A stretch of DNA of 64,000 nt from CAZHCA01 sp964530825. Its GTDB lineage: Bacteria; Bacteroidota; Bacteroidia; Chitinophagales; Saprospiraceae. The stretch lies in NCBI GenBank assembly GCA_964530825.1, contig CAZHCA010000015.1, positions 35,413 to 99,412 on the forward strand. The letters run 5' to 3'. The notes beneath the pieces are model-generated. The model saw only the letters and a program-made list of their open reading frames with translations. It did no database searches and was not told the origin of the DNA. Shown in pieces: positions 7,524 to 15,725 of the stretch. Numbering within the stretch: position 1 is the first letter of the stretch; every line of letters starts with the position of its first letter. The position numbers were made by a program, and so were the translations under genes.

Positions 7524-9443
7524 ATGACCAACATCTTACCCCAAACCCTTGATCTTCCCTTTTTTGAGCACCAGCTTCACCAACAGGAGGAGCCCCTGCA
7601 GCGCTTGTTGTTGATCGATCAGCTCGCCGCTTATTATATTTTTACCAATGCCCAGCGTGCCCGGGAGCTCCTGGACGAGCTGCAATTTTTACTCAACCAC
7701 AACGACTTTCCAGATTACGCCCTCAACTACAACCTTTATGCGGCTTTTGTAGCCAACCAGCTTTACCAATACCAGGAAGCCGAACAAAACTACCAGAAGG
7801 CCACTGTGCTGGTAGAAGACCGGGGTGATATCCGGCAGCGCGTTGAAGTATACATCGACTATGCCGGTACTTATATGAACCTGCAGCGTATGGACAAAGC
7901 CCAGGAACTGTTGGGGAAAGCGGAAAAATTCCTGCGCAGTTTTCCGGACGAGCAGTTGGAAGCCCGGCTCATCTGTCGAGAAGGCTTCCTGAGCCTACAC
8001 TACGCGAACTATTCCCAGGCTATCGAATTATTGTTGGAAGCCGATAAACGCATCTCTGCTCAGCGACAACCCCTGGCCATCAAAGACTACTACTTCCTAA
8101 CGCTGGTCCACAGCGGGCTGGGAAAAATTTACGAACGCAATGACGACCGGGATAAAAGCGTCGCTGCTTTTCTCAAAGTGGTGGAGATGTGCGAAGCGGT
8201 CGGGATGCGCACACGCCTGTCCTGGCACTATCTCAATGTAGGAAACGGGTACATGGCGCTCGACGACCAACGCGCTGCCGAGAATTATTTCCGCAAAGCC
8301 ATTGAAACCAACGACGATGCTTCGCTCCATGCCAAGGCTAGTGCCTATGCAAATCTTGGCTATTGCCATTACGAAAAGGAGGATTACGAGCAGTCGCTTA
8401 AGCTGTTTAATCGGGCGGAGAAGCTCTACAAGGAAATTTCGGCCCGGGACTACGATAATTTCTCCATCATCGAAGGCTGGAGAGGAAAGGTATTCGCCGA
8501 GCTTGGACAGCAACAAGAAGCGCTTGGACATTTTCAAAAGGCGCTGACTTACGCTCAGATGATCGAAGACCCCAAGCAGCTCGCAACGATTTGCAAAGAC
8601 CTAGCGACTTTCTATGCCGATCTCGAAGATTTTCAAAGCGCTTACGAATACCAGTGCCTGCACGAAAAGTTTCTGGAACAATACATCGAGCAGGTCAACC
8701 AACGGCGCCAACTGGAACTAGAGGTCAAATACGATGCCGAAAAGCGCCAACAAGAAGCAGAACTCCTGCGCCTGCAGGCAACCCGCCTCCAGCTGAAAGC
8801 GCTGCGCGCTCAGATGAACCCGCATTTTCTCTATAATGCATTAAACAGTATCCAAAATTATATCACTTCGCACGAGGCCAATAATGCCGCTAAGTACCTC
8901 GCTAAATTCGCCAAGCTGATGAGGCAAGGGCTAGAGTACTCCGAACTCGAAATCATTTCGTTAGAAAAAGAAATTGAGTTTTTAAACGACTATCTCTACA
9001 TTAACGAAAAATTGCGTTTTGAGGATAAGCTCAGCTACGAAATCGTGGTCGATGATGATATTGAGGAGGATATCATGGGGGTTCCGACCATGATCGTACA
9101 GCCCTACGTTGAAAATGCCATTGAGCATGGACTGCGAACCAAGAAAGATGGTTTCATCCAGGTGCGCTTTAGCCTCGACGATGAGGATACCGTGCTGTGC
9201 GTGATCGAGGATAATGGCATCGGAAGAGAAAAGGCAAGAACACTCCAACTGCAAGACCTGCAGTTTGAAAATTACCGCTCCCGGGGAACGAGTATTACCG
9301 AAAAGCGGCTGGAGCTATTGCACCAGACCAAAGACAAAGGCCTTTTTGTGAAAACCATCGACCTAAAAAACGATCAAACCCACCAACCGTTAGGCACTCG
9401 GGTGGAAATAAAAATACCGATCGTAGAAATTCAAATCAAGTGA
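7524..9443 (+). CDS. TPR-containing LytS-type sensor histidine kinase
   Basis: A 639-residue soluble kinase. Residues 1 to about 385 are tandem tetratricopeptide repeats (e.g. AYANLGYCHYEKEDYEQSLKLF, spanning two helices). A coiled coil follows (about 390-428, QLELEVKYDAEKRQQEAELL), then a His_kinase/HATPase catalytic module: phospho-acceptor H434 in QMNPHFLYNALNSIQNY, N531 in YVENAIEHG and the D563 DNGIGRE nucleotide box. There is no signal peptide or membrane helix, so it senses a cytoplasmic ligand or protein through its TPRs. TPR kinases of this kind are common in Bacteroidota and pair with LytTR regulators; the regulator at 6200 is the obvious partner. The 212-bp gap from the peptide gene has no clear terminator. 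Confidence 0.93.
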   Translation: MTNILPQTLDLPFFEHQLHQQEEPLQRLLLIDQLAAYYIFTNAQRARELLDELQFLLNHNDFPDYALNYNLYAAFVANQLYQYQEAEQNYQKATVLVEDRGDIRQRVEVYIDYAGTYMNLQRMDKAQELLGKAEKFLRSFPDEQLEARLICREGFLSLHYANYSQAIELLLEADKRISAQRQPLAIKDYYFLTLVHSGLGKIYERNDDRDKSVAAFLKVVEMCEAVGMRTRLSWHYLNVGNGYMALDDQRAAENYFRKAIETNDDASLHAKASAYANLGYCHYEKEDYEQSLKLFNRAEKLYKEISARDYDNFSIIEGWRGKVFAELGQQQEALGHFQKALTYAQMIEDPKQLATICKDLATFYADLEDFQSAYEYQCLHEKFLEQYIEQVNQRRQLELEVKYDAEKRQQEAELLRLQATRLQLKALRAQMNPHFLYNALNSIQNYITSHEANNAAKYLAKFAKLMRQGLEYSELEIISLEKEIEFLNDYLYINEKLRFEDKLSYEIVVDDDIEEDIMGVPTMIVQPYVENAIEHGLRTKKDGFIQVRFSLDDEDTVLCVIEDNGIGREKARTLQLQDLQFENYRSRGTSITEKRLELLHQTKDKGLFVKTIDLKNDQTHQPLGTRVEIKIPIVEIQIK

Positions 9444-9603
9444 AAGTTATATGCGAAAAAAATAAATAATCATTGTTTTTCCGCAACCCCGCGCCGAACC
9501 GTCCGTATTACAAAGTGACCGAACCTTCATAGGAGGTTGCAGACCGCACAGAGGCAGCTTTTTTAACCTGCTCATGAAGCGGTCCCACTGTTCGATCATC
9601 TTT

Positions 9604-9621
9604 GTTTTCTCATAGTATGTT
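9604..9621 (+). repeat. 18-nt direct repeat, copy 1
   Basis: The sequence GTTTTCTCATAGTATGTT occurs here and, identically, at 9759 and 9950. It contains the short inverted repeat CATA-G-TATG. A terminator hairpin begins 10 nt downstream at 9631. TTTG at 9601-9604 could be the end of a weak -7 box (CATCTTTG). Confidence 0.85.
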
Positions 9622-9630
9622 TGTGTTGGC

Positions 9631-9664
9631 GCACCTCGTCATTTTTGGCGGGGTGTTGTTTTTC
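9631..9664 (+). terminator. Intrinsic terminator after repeat copy 1
   Basis: GCACCTCGTC (9631-9640) pairs fully, with three G-U pairs, with GGCGGGGTGT (9647-9656) around a 6-nt loop. A T-rich tract follows at 9657-9663. Confidence 0.6.
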
Positions 9665-9745
9665 CTTTCCATAAGACTGCATTCCCCTTTCCCTTTCTTT
9701 CTGGACCATTACCTAATTGCCGCTTTTTCGAACCGTCAGGTACCT

Positions 9746-9753
9746 TACCTTTG
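9746..9753 (+). promoter_or_regulatory. -7 promoter box ahead of repeat copy 2
   Basis: TACCTTTG matches the Bacteroidota -7 consensus TAnnTTTG exactly. The expected start, 6-7 nt downstream, falls at the first base of the repeat (9759), so the transcript would begin with the repeat and end at the terminator around 9815, about 55 nt in all. No clear -33 TTTG is seen. Confidence 0.5.
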
Positions 9754-9758
9754 TACCA

Positions 9759-9776
9759 GTTTTCTCATAGTATGTT
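9759..9776 (+). repeat. 18-nt direct repeat, copy 2
   Basis: Identical to copies 1 and 3 over all 18 nt. It lies 6 nt after a consensus -7 box, with its terminator hairpin starting 8 nt downstream. Confidence 0.85.
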
Positions 9777-9783
9777 TAATTGC

Positions 9784-9815
9784 CCTACACCTATAGCCGG
9801 TGTAGGCTTTTTTAT
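9784..9815 (+). terminator. Intrinsic terminator after repeat copy 2
   Basis: CCTACACC (9784-9791) and GGTGTAGG (9799-9806) form a perfect 8-bp stem with a 7-nt loop, followed by CTTTTTTATTTT. This is the clearest terminator of the three, and no protein-coding gene precedes it. Confidence 0.8.
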
Positions 9816-9949
9816 TTTCAGGGCTTCCGTTCTGTGACACCGTATATTTTACCACTTTCTAAGTTGCACCGACCCATTCGAAGGGTCCTTCTTCCATTAC
9901 GTAAATACACCCATTAGAAAAGCCTAAAGCACTTAATTTTACTGATGTA

Positions 9950-9967
9950 GTTTTCTCATAGTATGTT
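9950..9967 (+). repeat. 18-nt direct repeat, copy 3
   Basis: Third identical copy of GTTTTCTCATAGTATGTT. The bases just upstream do not contain a TAnnTTTG box in the position seen for copy 2. A terminator hairpin begins 5 nt downstream. Confidence 0.85.
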
Positions 9968-9971
9968 GATG

Positions 9972-10020
9972 GCTCCTGCATTTGATTTGCTTCCCCTGAT
10001 GTAGGAGCTTTTTTTATTTT
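9972..10020 (+). terminator. Intrinsic terminator after repeat copy 3
   Basis: GCTCCTGCAT (9972-9981) pairs with ATGTAGGAGC (9999-10008) with one G-U pair and a 17-nt loop, followed by TTTTTTTATTTTT. The T tract overlaps the 3' end of the convergent pbpC gene. On the minus strand there is no T run after the hairpin, so it acts on plus-strand transcripts. Confidence 0.75.
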
Positions 10021-12407
10021 TCCTTTTCTAGTATTTCAAAATTTCTTTCTACGCGCCAGCCCTCATCGTCGACCAGTACCAAACGGTGCCAGCCGGGTGC
10101 GGGTTCGACCTCGATCTTGTGGAAGAATTTCGTACTGGTAATGTAATCATTATCCAAATGCCAATGAATTTGTGCCTTTGGTCTTTGGTGGGCCGCCTCG
10201 AAAACGGTTTTCGAAAGGTTACCATTAAGTTGCCGGGGAATAGTGATTCTGGATGATACCGCCGGATAGATCAACTCCATGGGCGCTTTTGGGATCTCTG
10301 CCGGGCGGCAATCTTTTCTCCAGGGAGGAAGGTCGCGATAGGAAGGTGATTTCCTGCGATAGTAACTGGCCATGGCGGGCGGTAAAACAAACCAGGAAAG
10401 GTGCCGAATCTTCGAGGCCGGGTAACAGCTTGCTTGCACCCGAGCTATTGAATCCTGAGTGGTATGAATGCGCCGGTGGTAAGGACAGATAGGCGAGCGC
10501 TTGCCTCCTGGCGGCGACCAGATCGTATCTACGGGACATAACGGGCCGGCTTTCCAACCTGAGGTCTTACAGGTGCTCACCTGGATTAAGTCGTCGTAAG
10601 GAGCAGCTAAGAATGGACCGCTGGGCAGTAATTCGAATACGTCGAAAAGCAAGGGTGCAGCAGCGCGCAAACCCGTAAGGCCGGGGCGCCCCTCGCCGTC
10701 GGCATTACCTGTCCAGACCCCAACGGCGTAGCGGCCGTTCAAACCGACCGCCCAGCCATCGCGAAAACCATAGCTGGTGCCAGTTTTCCATGCGATTGCT
10801 TGTCTGGAGCCGAATCGTTGCCACTGGCCCAGTTCGTTGGGGCGCCGAAGGGCGGTCAATTGTTGAAGGGTGAGGTAAATAGCTCCGGCTCCGATCACTG
10901 GTGCTGCCGAAAAGTCGTTCGCGACCGTGTCCCAGTTTGGCTGGTTCATATCATAAACCGGCCTTCGGAAAGGCTGCTGTTCGTAAGTACTGTTCAACCG
11001 TTCAAAACGATCGACGATACGGGCCAATTGAGCATAGGCGGTAGTTATTTCCCAGAGAGTGGTTTCCCCTCCTCCGAGGATGAGCGTCAGGCCGTAGTCA
11101 GCCGCCGGCCGTTGGAAAGTATGCAACCCCAAACACGGCAGGTAGTAGTGAAAACGCTCCAGACCAAAATCCTGCAACAGATGGACCATCGGTACATTGA
11201 GGGATTGGATCAGCGCTTGATTGGCACCTACTGCTCCCTGGAAGACTTGGTGAAAATTCTCCGGATGATAACCATTAATGTAGGTAGGAATATCGGGTAA
11301 TAAGCTATGAGTAAGAATGATCCCATCATCCAAGGCTAGGGCGTACAGAAGCGGTTTGAGAATGCTCCCCGTGCTTCGGGGGGCTTGGATCAGATCCACC
11401 GCCGGTGAATGGTCGGATGAAAGATCGGGTACATTACCCGCGTAGGCCATAACTTCTCCGGAGTGCCAATCGAGTACCAAGATAGCCCCGTTGTGGATGA
11501 GGTTTTGTTTCAGGCGCCGGTGATGGCGGGTCAGGGTTTGATTGATTTGATGCTGTAAAGCGGCATCAATGGTCGTCTGATGTAAGTAAGCCGGGGCGGT
11601 ACTGGTAGATAATTGCTGTAAAAATTGCACGAAATGAGGGGCAATCTGAGGCATCGGACGGGGGCGCTGTGGCAAGGGCTCCTGGGTGGCCAGCTGCCAC
11701 TCCAGACTATCGAGATGGCCCTGCGCATGAAGTCTGCTGAGCAAGCGGTTGCGTTTTTGCCGAAGGGCATCGGTGTTGCGTCCTGGATGGATGAGCGCCG
11801 GTGCATTGGGTAAAACCGCCAGGGTTGCCGCCTCTGCCCAGCTAAGATTGGTATCGACTTTACCTAGGTAACGCCAGCTGGCTGCCCCAATCCCCACGGT
11901 GTTTCCTCCGAAGGGCGCGTGGCCGGCGTACAGGCGTAAAATCTCGTACTTGTCGTAGGTGCATTCCAAGCGCAGCGCCAGTATGCTTTCTATTGCCTTT
12001 TCCCAAAGCGTTCGCGTACGATTACCCCGCGTCATTCGGACCAGTTGCATCGTGATCGTACTACCGCCCCGAACGATACGGCCGGCACTTAAATTCTGCT
12101 GGGCTGCTTTAGCGATTGCCAAAGGATCGACACCGGGATGCTGAAAAAAGCGGCGATCTTCGAAAGTGAGCAGGGCCGTGATGTACTTTTCAGAAAGTGC
12201 ATTCGGAGGGGGGAAGCGCCACTGGTCATCTTTCGCAACGACTGCACCTACCAATTCACCATTGCGGCTGGTAAGTACGGTGCTGTACGATACGTCTAGT
12301 AGCGGGGTCGGCAGGGAGAACCAGAAGAGCAACGACAGGCTGCACCAGGCCAAAAGAAAAATAAACAGGCGCTTGTTTTTTACCGACCAGCTTTGATAAT
12401 ACCTCAT
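10014..12407 (-). CDS. pbpC: Penicillin-binding protein 1C (transglycosylase/transpeptidase)
   Basis: A 797-residue bifunctional peptidoglycan synthase. After an N-terminal membrane anchor (about 13-33) comes a GT51 glycosyltransferase domain with the catalytic block FEDRRFFQHPGVD and GGSTITMQLVRM. The transpeptidase follows, with the SxxK motif in RSTGSILKP and the KTG motif in WKTGTSYGFRD. The C-terminus is a BiPBP_C beta domain. Length and domain order match PBP1C. In many bacteria pbpC sits beside an alpha-2-macroglobulin gene, its proposed periplasmic partner; none is present here. It converges with the repeat/terminator array. Confidence 0.95.
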   Translation of the reverse strand: MRYYQSWSVKNKRLFIFLLAWCSLSLLFWFSLPTPLLDVSYSTVLTSRNGELVGAVVAKDDQWRFPPPNALSEKYITALLTFEDRRFFQHPGVDPLAIAKAAQQNLSAGRIVRGGSTITMQLVRMTRGNRTRTLWEKAIESILALRLECTYDKYEILRLYAGHAPFGGNTVGIGAASWRYLGKVDTNLSWAEAATLAVLPNAPALIHPGRNTDALRQKRNRLLSRLHAQGHLDSLEWQLATQEPLPQRPRPMPQIAPHFVQFLQQLSTSTAPAYLHQTTIDAALQHQINQTLTRHHRRLKQNLIHNGAILVLDWHSGEVMAYAGNVPDLSSDHSPAVDLIQAPRSTGSILKPLLYALALDDGIILTHSLLPDIPTYINGYHPENFHQVFQGAVGANQALIQSLNVPMVHLLQDFGLERFHYYLPCLGLHTFQRPAADYGLTLILGGGETTLWEITTAYAQLARIVDRFERLNSTYEQQPFRRPVYDMNQPNWDTVANDFSAAPVIGAGAIYLTLQQLTALRRPNELGQWQRFGSRQAIAWKTGTSYGFRDGWAVGLNGRYAVGVWTGNADGEGRPGLTGLRAAAPLLFDVFELLPSGPFLAAPYDDLIQVSTCKTSGWKAGPLCPVDTIWSPPGGKRSPICPYHRRIHTTQDSIARVQASCYPASKIRHLSWFVLPPAMASYYRRKSPSYRDLPPWRKDCRPAEIPKAPMELIYPAVSSRITIPRQLNGNLSKTVFEAAHQRPKAQIHWHLDNDYITSTKFFHKIEVEPAPGWHRLVLVDDEGWRVERNFEILEKEK

Positions 12408-12694
12408 GCTATCAATATTACATTTCCCTAATGAAAAATTCCAGTCGCACTGATATGCTCCTTACCAATTTTTATTTTACCGACCCATTGACAACCCTGA
12501 TTTTTTTTCTCTATCTTGAATCGTTAATGGTCAGCTTCCAAACATTTATGGGTTGACCGGTCAGTGGTTCGGTATTGAGGGGGCGGTAAAAAGTACGGCT
12601 CTACGCCATCCGGACGGGCCTTAAGCATGGTGTCTACCAAGCGATGGGAAGTTCCCAAGTAGGCATTTTTTCACTTTCTTATAATTTTTTAGTA

Positions 12695-13030
12695 ATGAAC
12701 ATTTTTGTAGCAAAGTTGAACTATGACACGACCGATGACAGCCTGCGATACGCATTTGAGGCATTCGGTGAAGTGAGTTCAGCCAAGGTTATTATGGACC
12801 GGGAGACTGGTCGCTCCAGAGGTTTTGGCTTCGTTGAAATGCCCGATGATAATGACGCTCGGGCAGCCATTGAAGAATTAAACGACAGCGAAATCGATGG
12901 CAAGCGCGTAGTCGTGAAGGAAGCCGAAGATCGCGGCAATCGTCGTCAAGGTGGCGGTAATCGCGGTGGTGGCGGGTATCGCCCGCGTTATAACCGTGGC
13001 GATAGCGACTACCGGAATAATCGCTATTAG
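12695..13030 (+). CDS. RRM RNA-binding protein with RGG-like tail
   Basis: A 111-residue protein with one RNA recognition motif: RNP2 IFVAKLNY at residues 2-9 and RNP1 RGFGFVEM near 41-48. A short Gly/Arg/Tyr-rich tail follows (GGGNRGGGGYRPRY). Bacterial RRM proteins of this size are general RNA-binding proteins, often cold- or stress-induced, and are common in Bacteroidota and cyanobacteria. I use the ATG at 12695. An earlier in-frame ATG at 12644 would add 17 residues before the conserved MNIFVAKLN start. A strong terminator (13083-13122) follows. Confidence 0.92.
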   Translation: MNIFVAKLNYDTTDDSLRYAFEAFGEVSSAKVIMDRETGRSRGFGFVEMPDDNDARAAIEELNDSEIDGKRVVVKEAEDRGNRRQGGGNRGGGGYRPRYNRGDSDYRNNRY

Positions 13031-13082
13031 TACCGACGCTGATTTAGTTTTGAACACTACTACTTTCTTGTAACATAGCGAC

Positions 13083-13122
13083 AATCATCCCGAGTGATCA
13101 CCTGATCCTCGGGATGATTTTT
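13083..13122 (+). terminator. Intrinsic terminator of the RRM gene
   Basis: AATCATCCCGAG (13083-13094) and CTCGGGATGATT (13108-13119) form a perfect 12-bp stem with a 13-nt loop and a short T run. It lies between the convergent RRM and fumC genes. The minus strand lacks a good T run. Confidence 0.85.
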
Positions 13123-13125
13123 GGT

Positions 13126-14523
13126 TTATCCCTTCAACCCGCCCGTCATGTCTTCAGGGCGCACCCATTCGTCGAATTGTTCTTCGGTTACTAATCCCAG
13201 CTCAATGGCAGCCTGCTTTAGGGTTGTATCCTCCGCGTAAGCTTTTTTTGCAATCTGAGCAGCGTTATCGTAGCCAATTTTGGTGTTGAGCGCCGTCACC
13301 AGCATCAGTGAATTATTGAGGTGCTCCTGTATGCGCTTGGTATTAGGCTCGATACCTTGGGCGCAATTTTCATTGAAGCTATTACTGGCATCGGCGATCA
13401 GGCGGGCCGACATCAGGAAGTTAAAAATCATCACCGGCTTGAATACGTTGAGCTCGAAGTGGCCGGTCATCCCTCCGATATTCACTGCTACGTCATTACC
13501 GACTACTTGCGCCATCGCCATGGTTAGGGCTTCGGCCTGGGTGGGGTTGACTTTGCCCGGCATGATACTTGAGCCCGGCTCATTGGCCGGAATAAGAATC
13601 TCACCGATCCCGGAGCGCGGTCCGGAGGCAAGCATGCGCACATCGTTGCCGATCTTCATCAGGGCGCAAGCGACCGTTTTGAGGGCGCCATGGGCCTCCA
13701 CGATAGCGTCGTGTGCGGCCAGTGCTTCGAACTTATTTTCTGCTGTCCGGAAGGGATATCCGGTGAGCTTGGCAATCTCCTGAGCGACCTGTCTGTCGTA
13801 GCCCGGTGGGGTGTTGAGGCCGGTACCAACTGCAGTACCACCCAGTGCCAGCTCTGAAAGGTGATCGAGCGTATGGCGAATGGCGCGCAGACCGTGATCG
13901 AGTTGCGAGACGTAACCGCTTATTTCCTGGCCCAGCGTAAGCGGCGTAGCATCCATAAAGTGGGTGCGGCCAATTTTGACTACTTCCTGGAAAGCTTTGG
14001 CTTTATCGGTAAGCACGTCGCGCAGGTGCTCCAGCGCAGGTATGGTTGCCTCTACCAGAATGGTGTAAGCAGCGATGTGCATCGCGGTGGGGAAGGTGTC
14101 GTTTGAAGATTGTGATTTATTGACATCATCGTTAGGGTGGAGCGCTTTCTGGTCGTCGGTGAGTTGACCGCCATTTAAAACATGCCCACGATTGGCGATA
14201 ACTTCGTTGACATTCATATTGGACTGGGTTCCGGAGCCGGTTTGCCAAACCACCAGCGGGAACTGATCGTCGTGCTTGCCGGCCAGGATTTCGTCACATA
14301 CCCGGCCAATTAGTGCTGCCTTTTCGGCAGATAGGACGCCCGCCTCCCGGTTGGTGATGGCTGCTGCCTTTTTCAGGTAAGCAAAGGCCCGAATGATCTC
14401 AATGGGCATTTGCTGACCTCCGATTTTAAAGTTTTGCAAGGAACGCTGGGTTTGGGCTGCCCAGTATTTTTCGGCCGGTACATCGACGAAGCCCAGGCTA
14501 TCTTTTTCTTTGCGAAAGTTCAT
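13126..14523 (-). CDS. fumC: Class II fumarate hydratase
   Basis: Interconverts fumarate and L-malate in the TCA cycle; cytoplasmic homotetramer without an iron-sulfur cluster. At 465 residues it has typical length. It shows the superfamily signature GSSIMPGKVNPTQAEAL, the active-site regions SGTQSNMNVNEVI (substrate binding) and KIGRTHFMDATPLTLGQE, and a C-terminal domain. The N-terminal FRKEKDSLGFVDVPAEKYW also fits FumC. It is monocistronic, with fumC and the superoxide dismutase gene diverging. Confidence 0.97.
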   Translation of the reverse strand: MNFRKEKDSLGFVDVPAEKYWAAQTQRSLQNFKIGGQQMPIEIIRAFAYLKKAAAITNREAGVLSAEKAALIGRVCDEILAGKHDDQFPLVVWQTGSGTQSNMNVNEVIANRGHVLNGGQLTDDQKALHPNDDVNKSQSSNDTFPTAMHIAAYTILVEATIPALEHLRDVLTDKAKAFQEVVKIGRTHFMDATPLTLGQEISGYVSQLDHGLRAIRHTLDHLSELALGGTAVGTGLNTPPGYDRQVAQEIAKLTGYPFRTAENKFEALAAHDAIVEAHGALKTVACALMKIGNDVRMLASGPRSGIGEILIPANEPGSSIMPGKVNPTQAEALTMAMAQVVGNDVAVNIGGMTGHFELNVFKPVMIFNFLMSARLIADASNSFNENCAQGIEPNTKRIQEHLNNSLMLVTALNTKIGYDNAAQIAKKAYAEDTTLKQAAIELGLVTEEQFDEWVRPEDMTGGLKG

Positions 14524-14729
14524 CAGTTAGCTTTTGTGGTTCAACAAGATGCTCAAATTTAGGACAATTCCATTTCCCTCCAATTCCAACAATGCGGCTT
14601 TTTTGTTTGGCGGAAAGAAGGGGCAATCTGCCCGAAAGCCCTTAAACTAATTAGTTGGCGCGACGTTTTACAGTTGATAAATATAACAGTTTTGAGAAAC
14701 TAGCTTTTATTCAACAAAAATCACACCTT

Positions 14730-15341
14730 ATGGCTTTTACACTTCCCGACTTGCCCTATGCATTCGATGCGTTAGAACCCCATATTGACGCTCGAACCAT
14801 GGAAATTCACCACGGCAAGCACCACGCCGGTTACACCAAAAAATTAAACGCTGCGATTGAAGGGACGGATTTGGAAGGGAAAGCAATAGAAGACATTCTG
14901 GCCCACGTTTCCAAGCATGGCACGGGGGTCCGTAACAATGGCGGAGGCTACTACAATCACAATTTATTTTGGGAAATCATGTCGCCGAGCGGTGGCGATC
15001 TGCCCGCCGGTTCCGATATCGCCCAAGCCATTAACCGGGACTTTGGATCTTACGAAAATTTTAAGGATGAATTCGCCAAAGCTGCCGCCGGGCGCTTCGG
15101 GTCGGGTTGGGCCTGGCTCTGCGTCAACGACAACGGCAAATTATTCATCACCTCGACACCCAACCAAGATAATCCGCTGATGGATGTGGCCGAAAACAAA
15201 GGCATGCCTATTTTAGGTTTGGATGTTTGGGAACATGCTTACTACCTGAATTACCAGAATCGCCGCCCCGATTATATCAATGCTTTCTTCAACGTTATCA
15301 ACTGGGAAGAAGTCAACAAACGTTACCAGGCAGCCAAGTAA
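14730..15341 (+). CDS. sodA: Superoxide dismutase, Mn-type (Fe/Mn family)
   Basis: Converts superoxide to hydrogen peroxide and oxygen. From the ATG at 14730 the protein is 203 residues; an in-frame ATG at 14655 would add 25 residues unlike any SOD. The metal ligands are H27 (MEIHHGKHH), H77 (YYNHNLFW), D165 and H169 (DVWEHAYY). G72/G73 in the GGGYYNH block with Q146 (TPNQDNP) is the Mn-SOD arrangement; Fe enzymes carry the active-site glutamine in the earlier block instead. Mn or cambialistic use is inferred. No signal peptide, so cytoplasmic. A terminator follows at 15368. Confidence 0.95.
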   Translation: MAFTLPDLPYAFDALEPHIDARTMEIHHGKHHAGYTKKLNAAIEGTDLEGKAIEDILAHVSKHGTGVRNNGGGYYNHNLFWEIMSPSGGDLPAGSDIAQAINRDFGSYENFKDEFAKAAAGRFGSGWAWLCVNDNGKLFITSTPNQDNPLMDVAENKGMPILGLDVWEHAYYLNYQNRRPDYINAFFNVINWEEVNKRYQAAK

Positions 15342-15367
15342 ACCAGTAATGACGTCTCAAAAAAAGA

Positions 15368-15399
15368 AACCACGCTGGGAAAACCCAGGGTGGTTTTTT
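15368..15399 (+). terminator. Intrinsic terminator of the superoxide dismutase gene
   Basis: AACCACGCTGGG and CCCAGGGTGGTT (15368-15395, 4-nt AAAA loop, one mismatch) are followed by a run of six T. Confidence 0.85.
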
Positions 15400-15594
15400 A
15401 TGGAGGTAGGTAAAACCGCTCCCGATTAACAAGATCTTCTCCAAATCCGCTTGCCCTCTGTTTTAAAAAACTATAATTTTAACATTTGCAAGATGTACAC
15501 GGGTTAAAGACTGGTCCTTAATCCCCGGCATTTACCCATGGAAGATGTAGATCGGTCAAATTGATTATTCCTGTGAACAAAAACTCAAGGCCCC

Positions 15595-15663
15595 ATGATC
15601 ATCATGACTATTTTGCTATTGATTTTGTTCTTTTTTCGCTTTGAATTGTTGAAAGAAACCTAA
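15595..15663 (+). CDS. Possible 22-residue hydrophobic peptide
   Basis: ATG at 15595 opens a 22-codon frame rich in I, L, F and T (MIIMTILLLILFFF, then RFELLKET). An AAGG sits 5 nt upstream and a strong plus-strand terminator starts 22 nt after the stop. The composition suggests a single membrane-spanning peptide, like small membrane toxins or regulatory peptides. It is short enough to arise by chance; the terminator is the main support. Confidence 0.28.
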   Translation: MIIMTILLLILFFFRFELLKET

Positions 15664-15685
15664 AAGTCGATCAATTGCAACCCCG

Positions 15686-15723
15686 AACATCCCAAATTTT
15701 CTATTGAAAAATTGGGATGTTTT
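15686..15723 (+). terminator. Orphan intrinsic terminator
   Basis: AACATCCCAAATTTTC (15686-15701) pairs with GAAAAATTGGGATGTT (15706-15721) with one mismatch and a 4-nt loop, then TTTTATTT. Followed in the minus direction by no T tract, so it ends a plus-strand transcript. Confidence 0.7.
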
Positions 15724-15725
15724 AT

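Larger units (their letters stand above)
9444..10013 (+). other. Non-coding region holding a tandem repeat/terminator array
   Basis: This 570-bp gap between the TPR kinase and pbpC has no convincing gene. It carries three copies of an 18-nt repeat, each followed within 5-10 nt by a plus-strand intrinsic terminator (listed separately). The three units are 155 and 191 bp apart, and the sequence between them is not repeated. The layout suggests three very short transcripts or a set of transcription barriers. Confidence 0.7.
15342..15725. other. Intergenic region with a second terminator
   Basis: This 384-bp gap holds the superoxide dismutase terminator, a possible 22-codon hydrophobic frame (15595-15663), and a second strong hairpin at 15686-15721 facing the plus strand. 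That second terminator has no plus-strand gene before it other than the tiny frame, which hints at a short transcript. Confidence 0.4.

Noticed and set aside
9602..9796. Open frame of 64 codons across the first two repeat copies
   Set aside because: It begins in the repeat and runs through two terminator stems; its sequence is low-complexity hydrophobic. The repeat/terminator structure explains the region better.
10014..12407. pbpC as part of an alpha-2-macroglobulin defence pair
   Set aside because: No macroglobulin-like gene lies on either side in this window.
12453..12557. Short plus-strand hydrophobic frame before the RRM gene
   Set aside because: 33 codons with no promoter, terminator or conservation evidence; likely chance.
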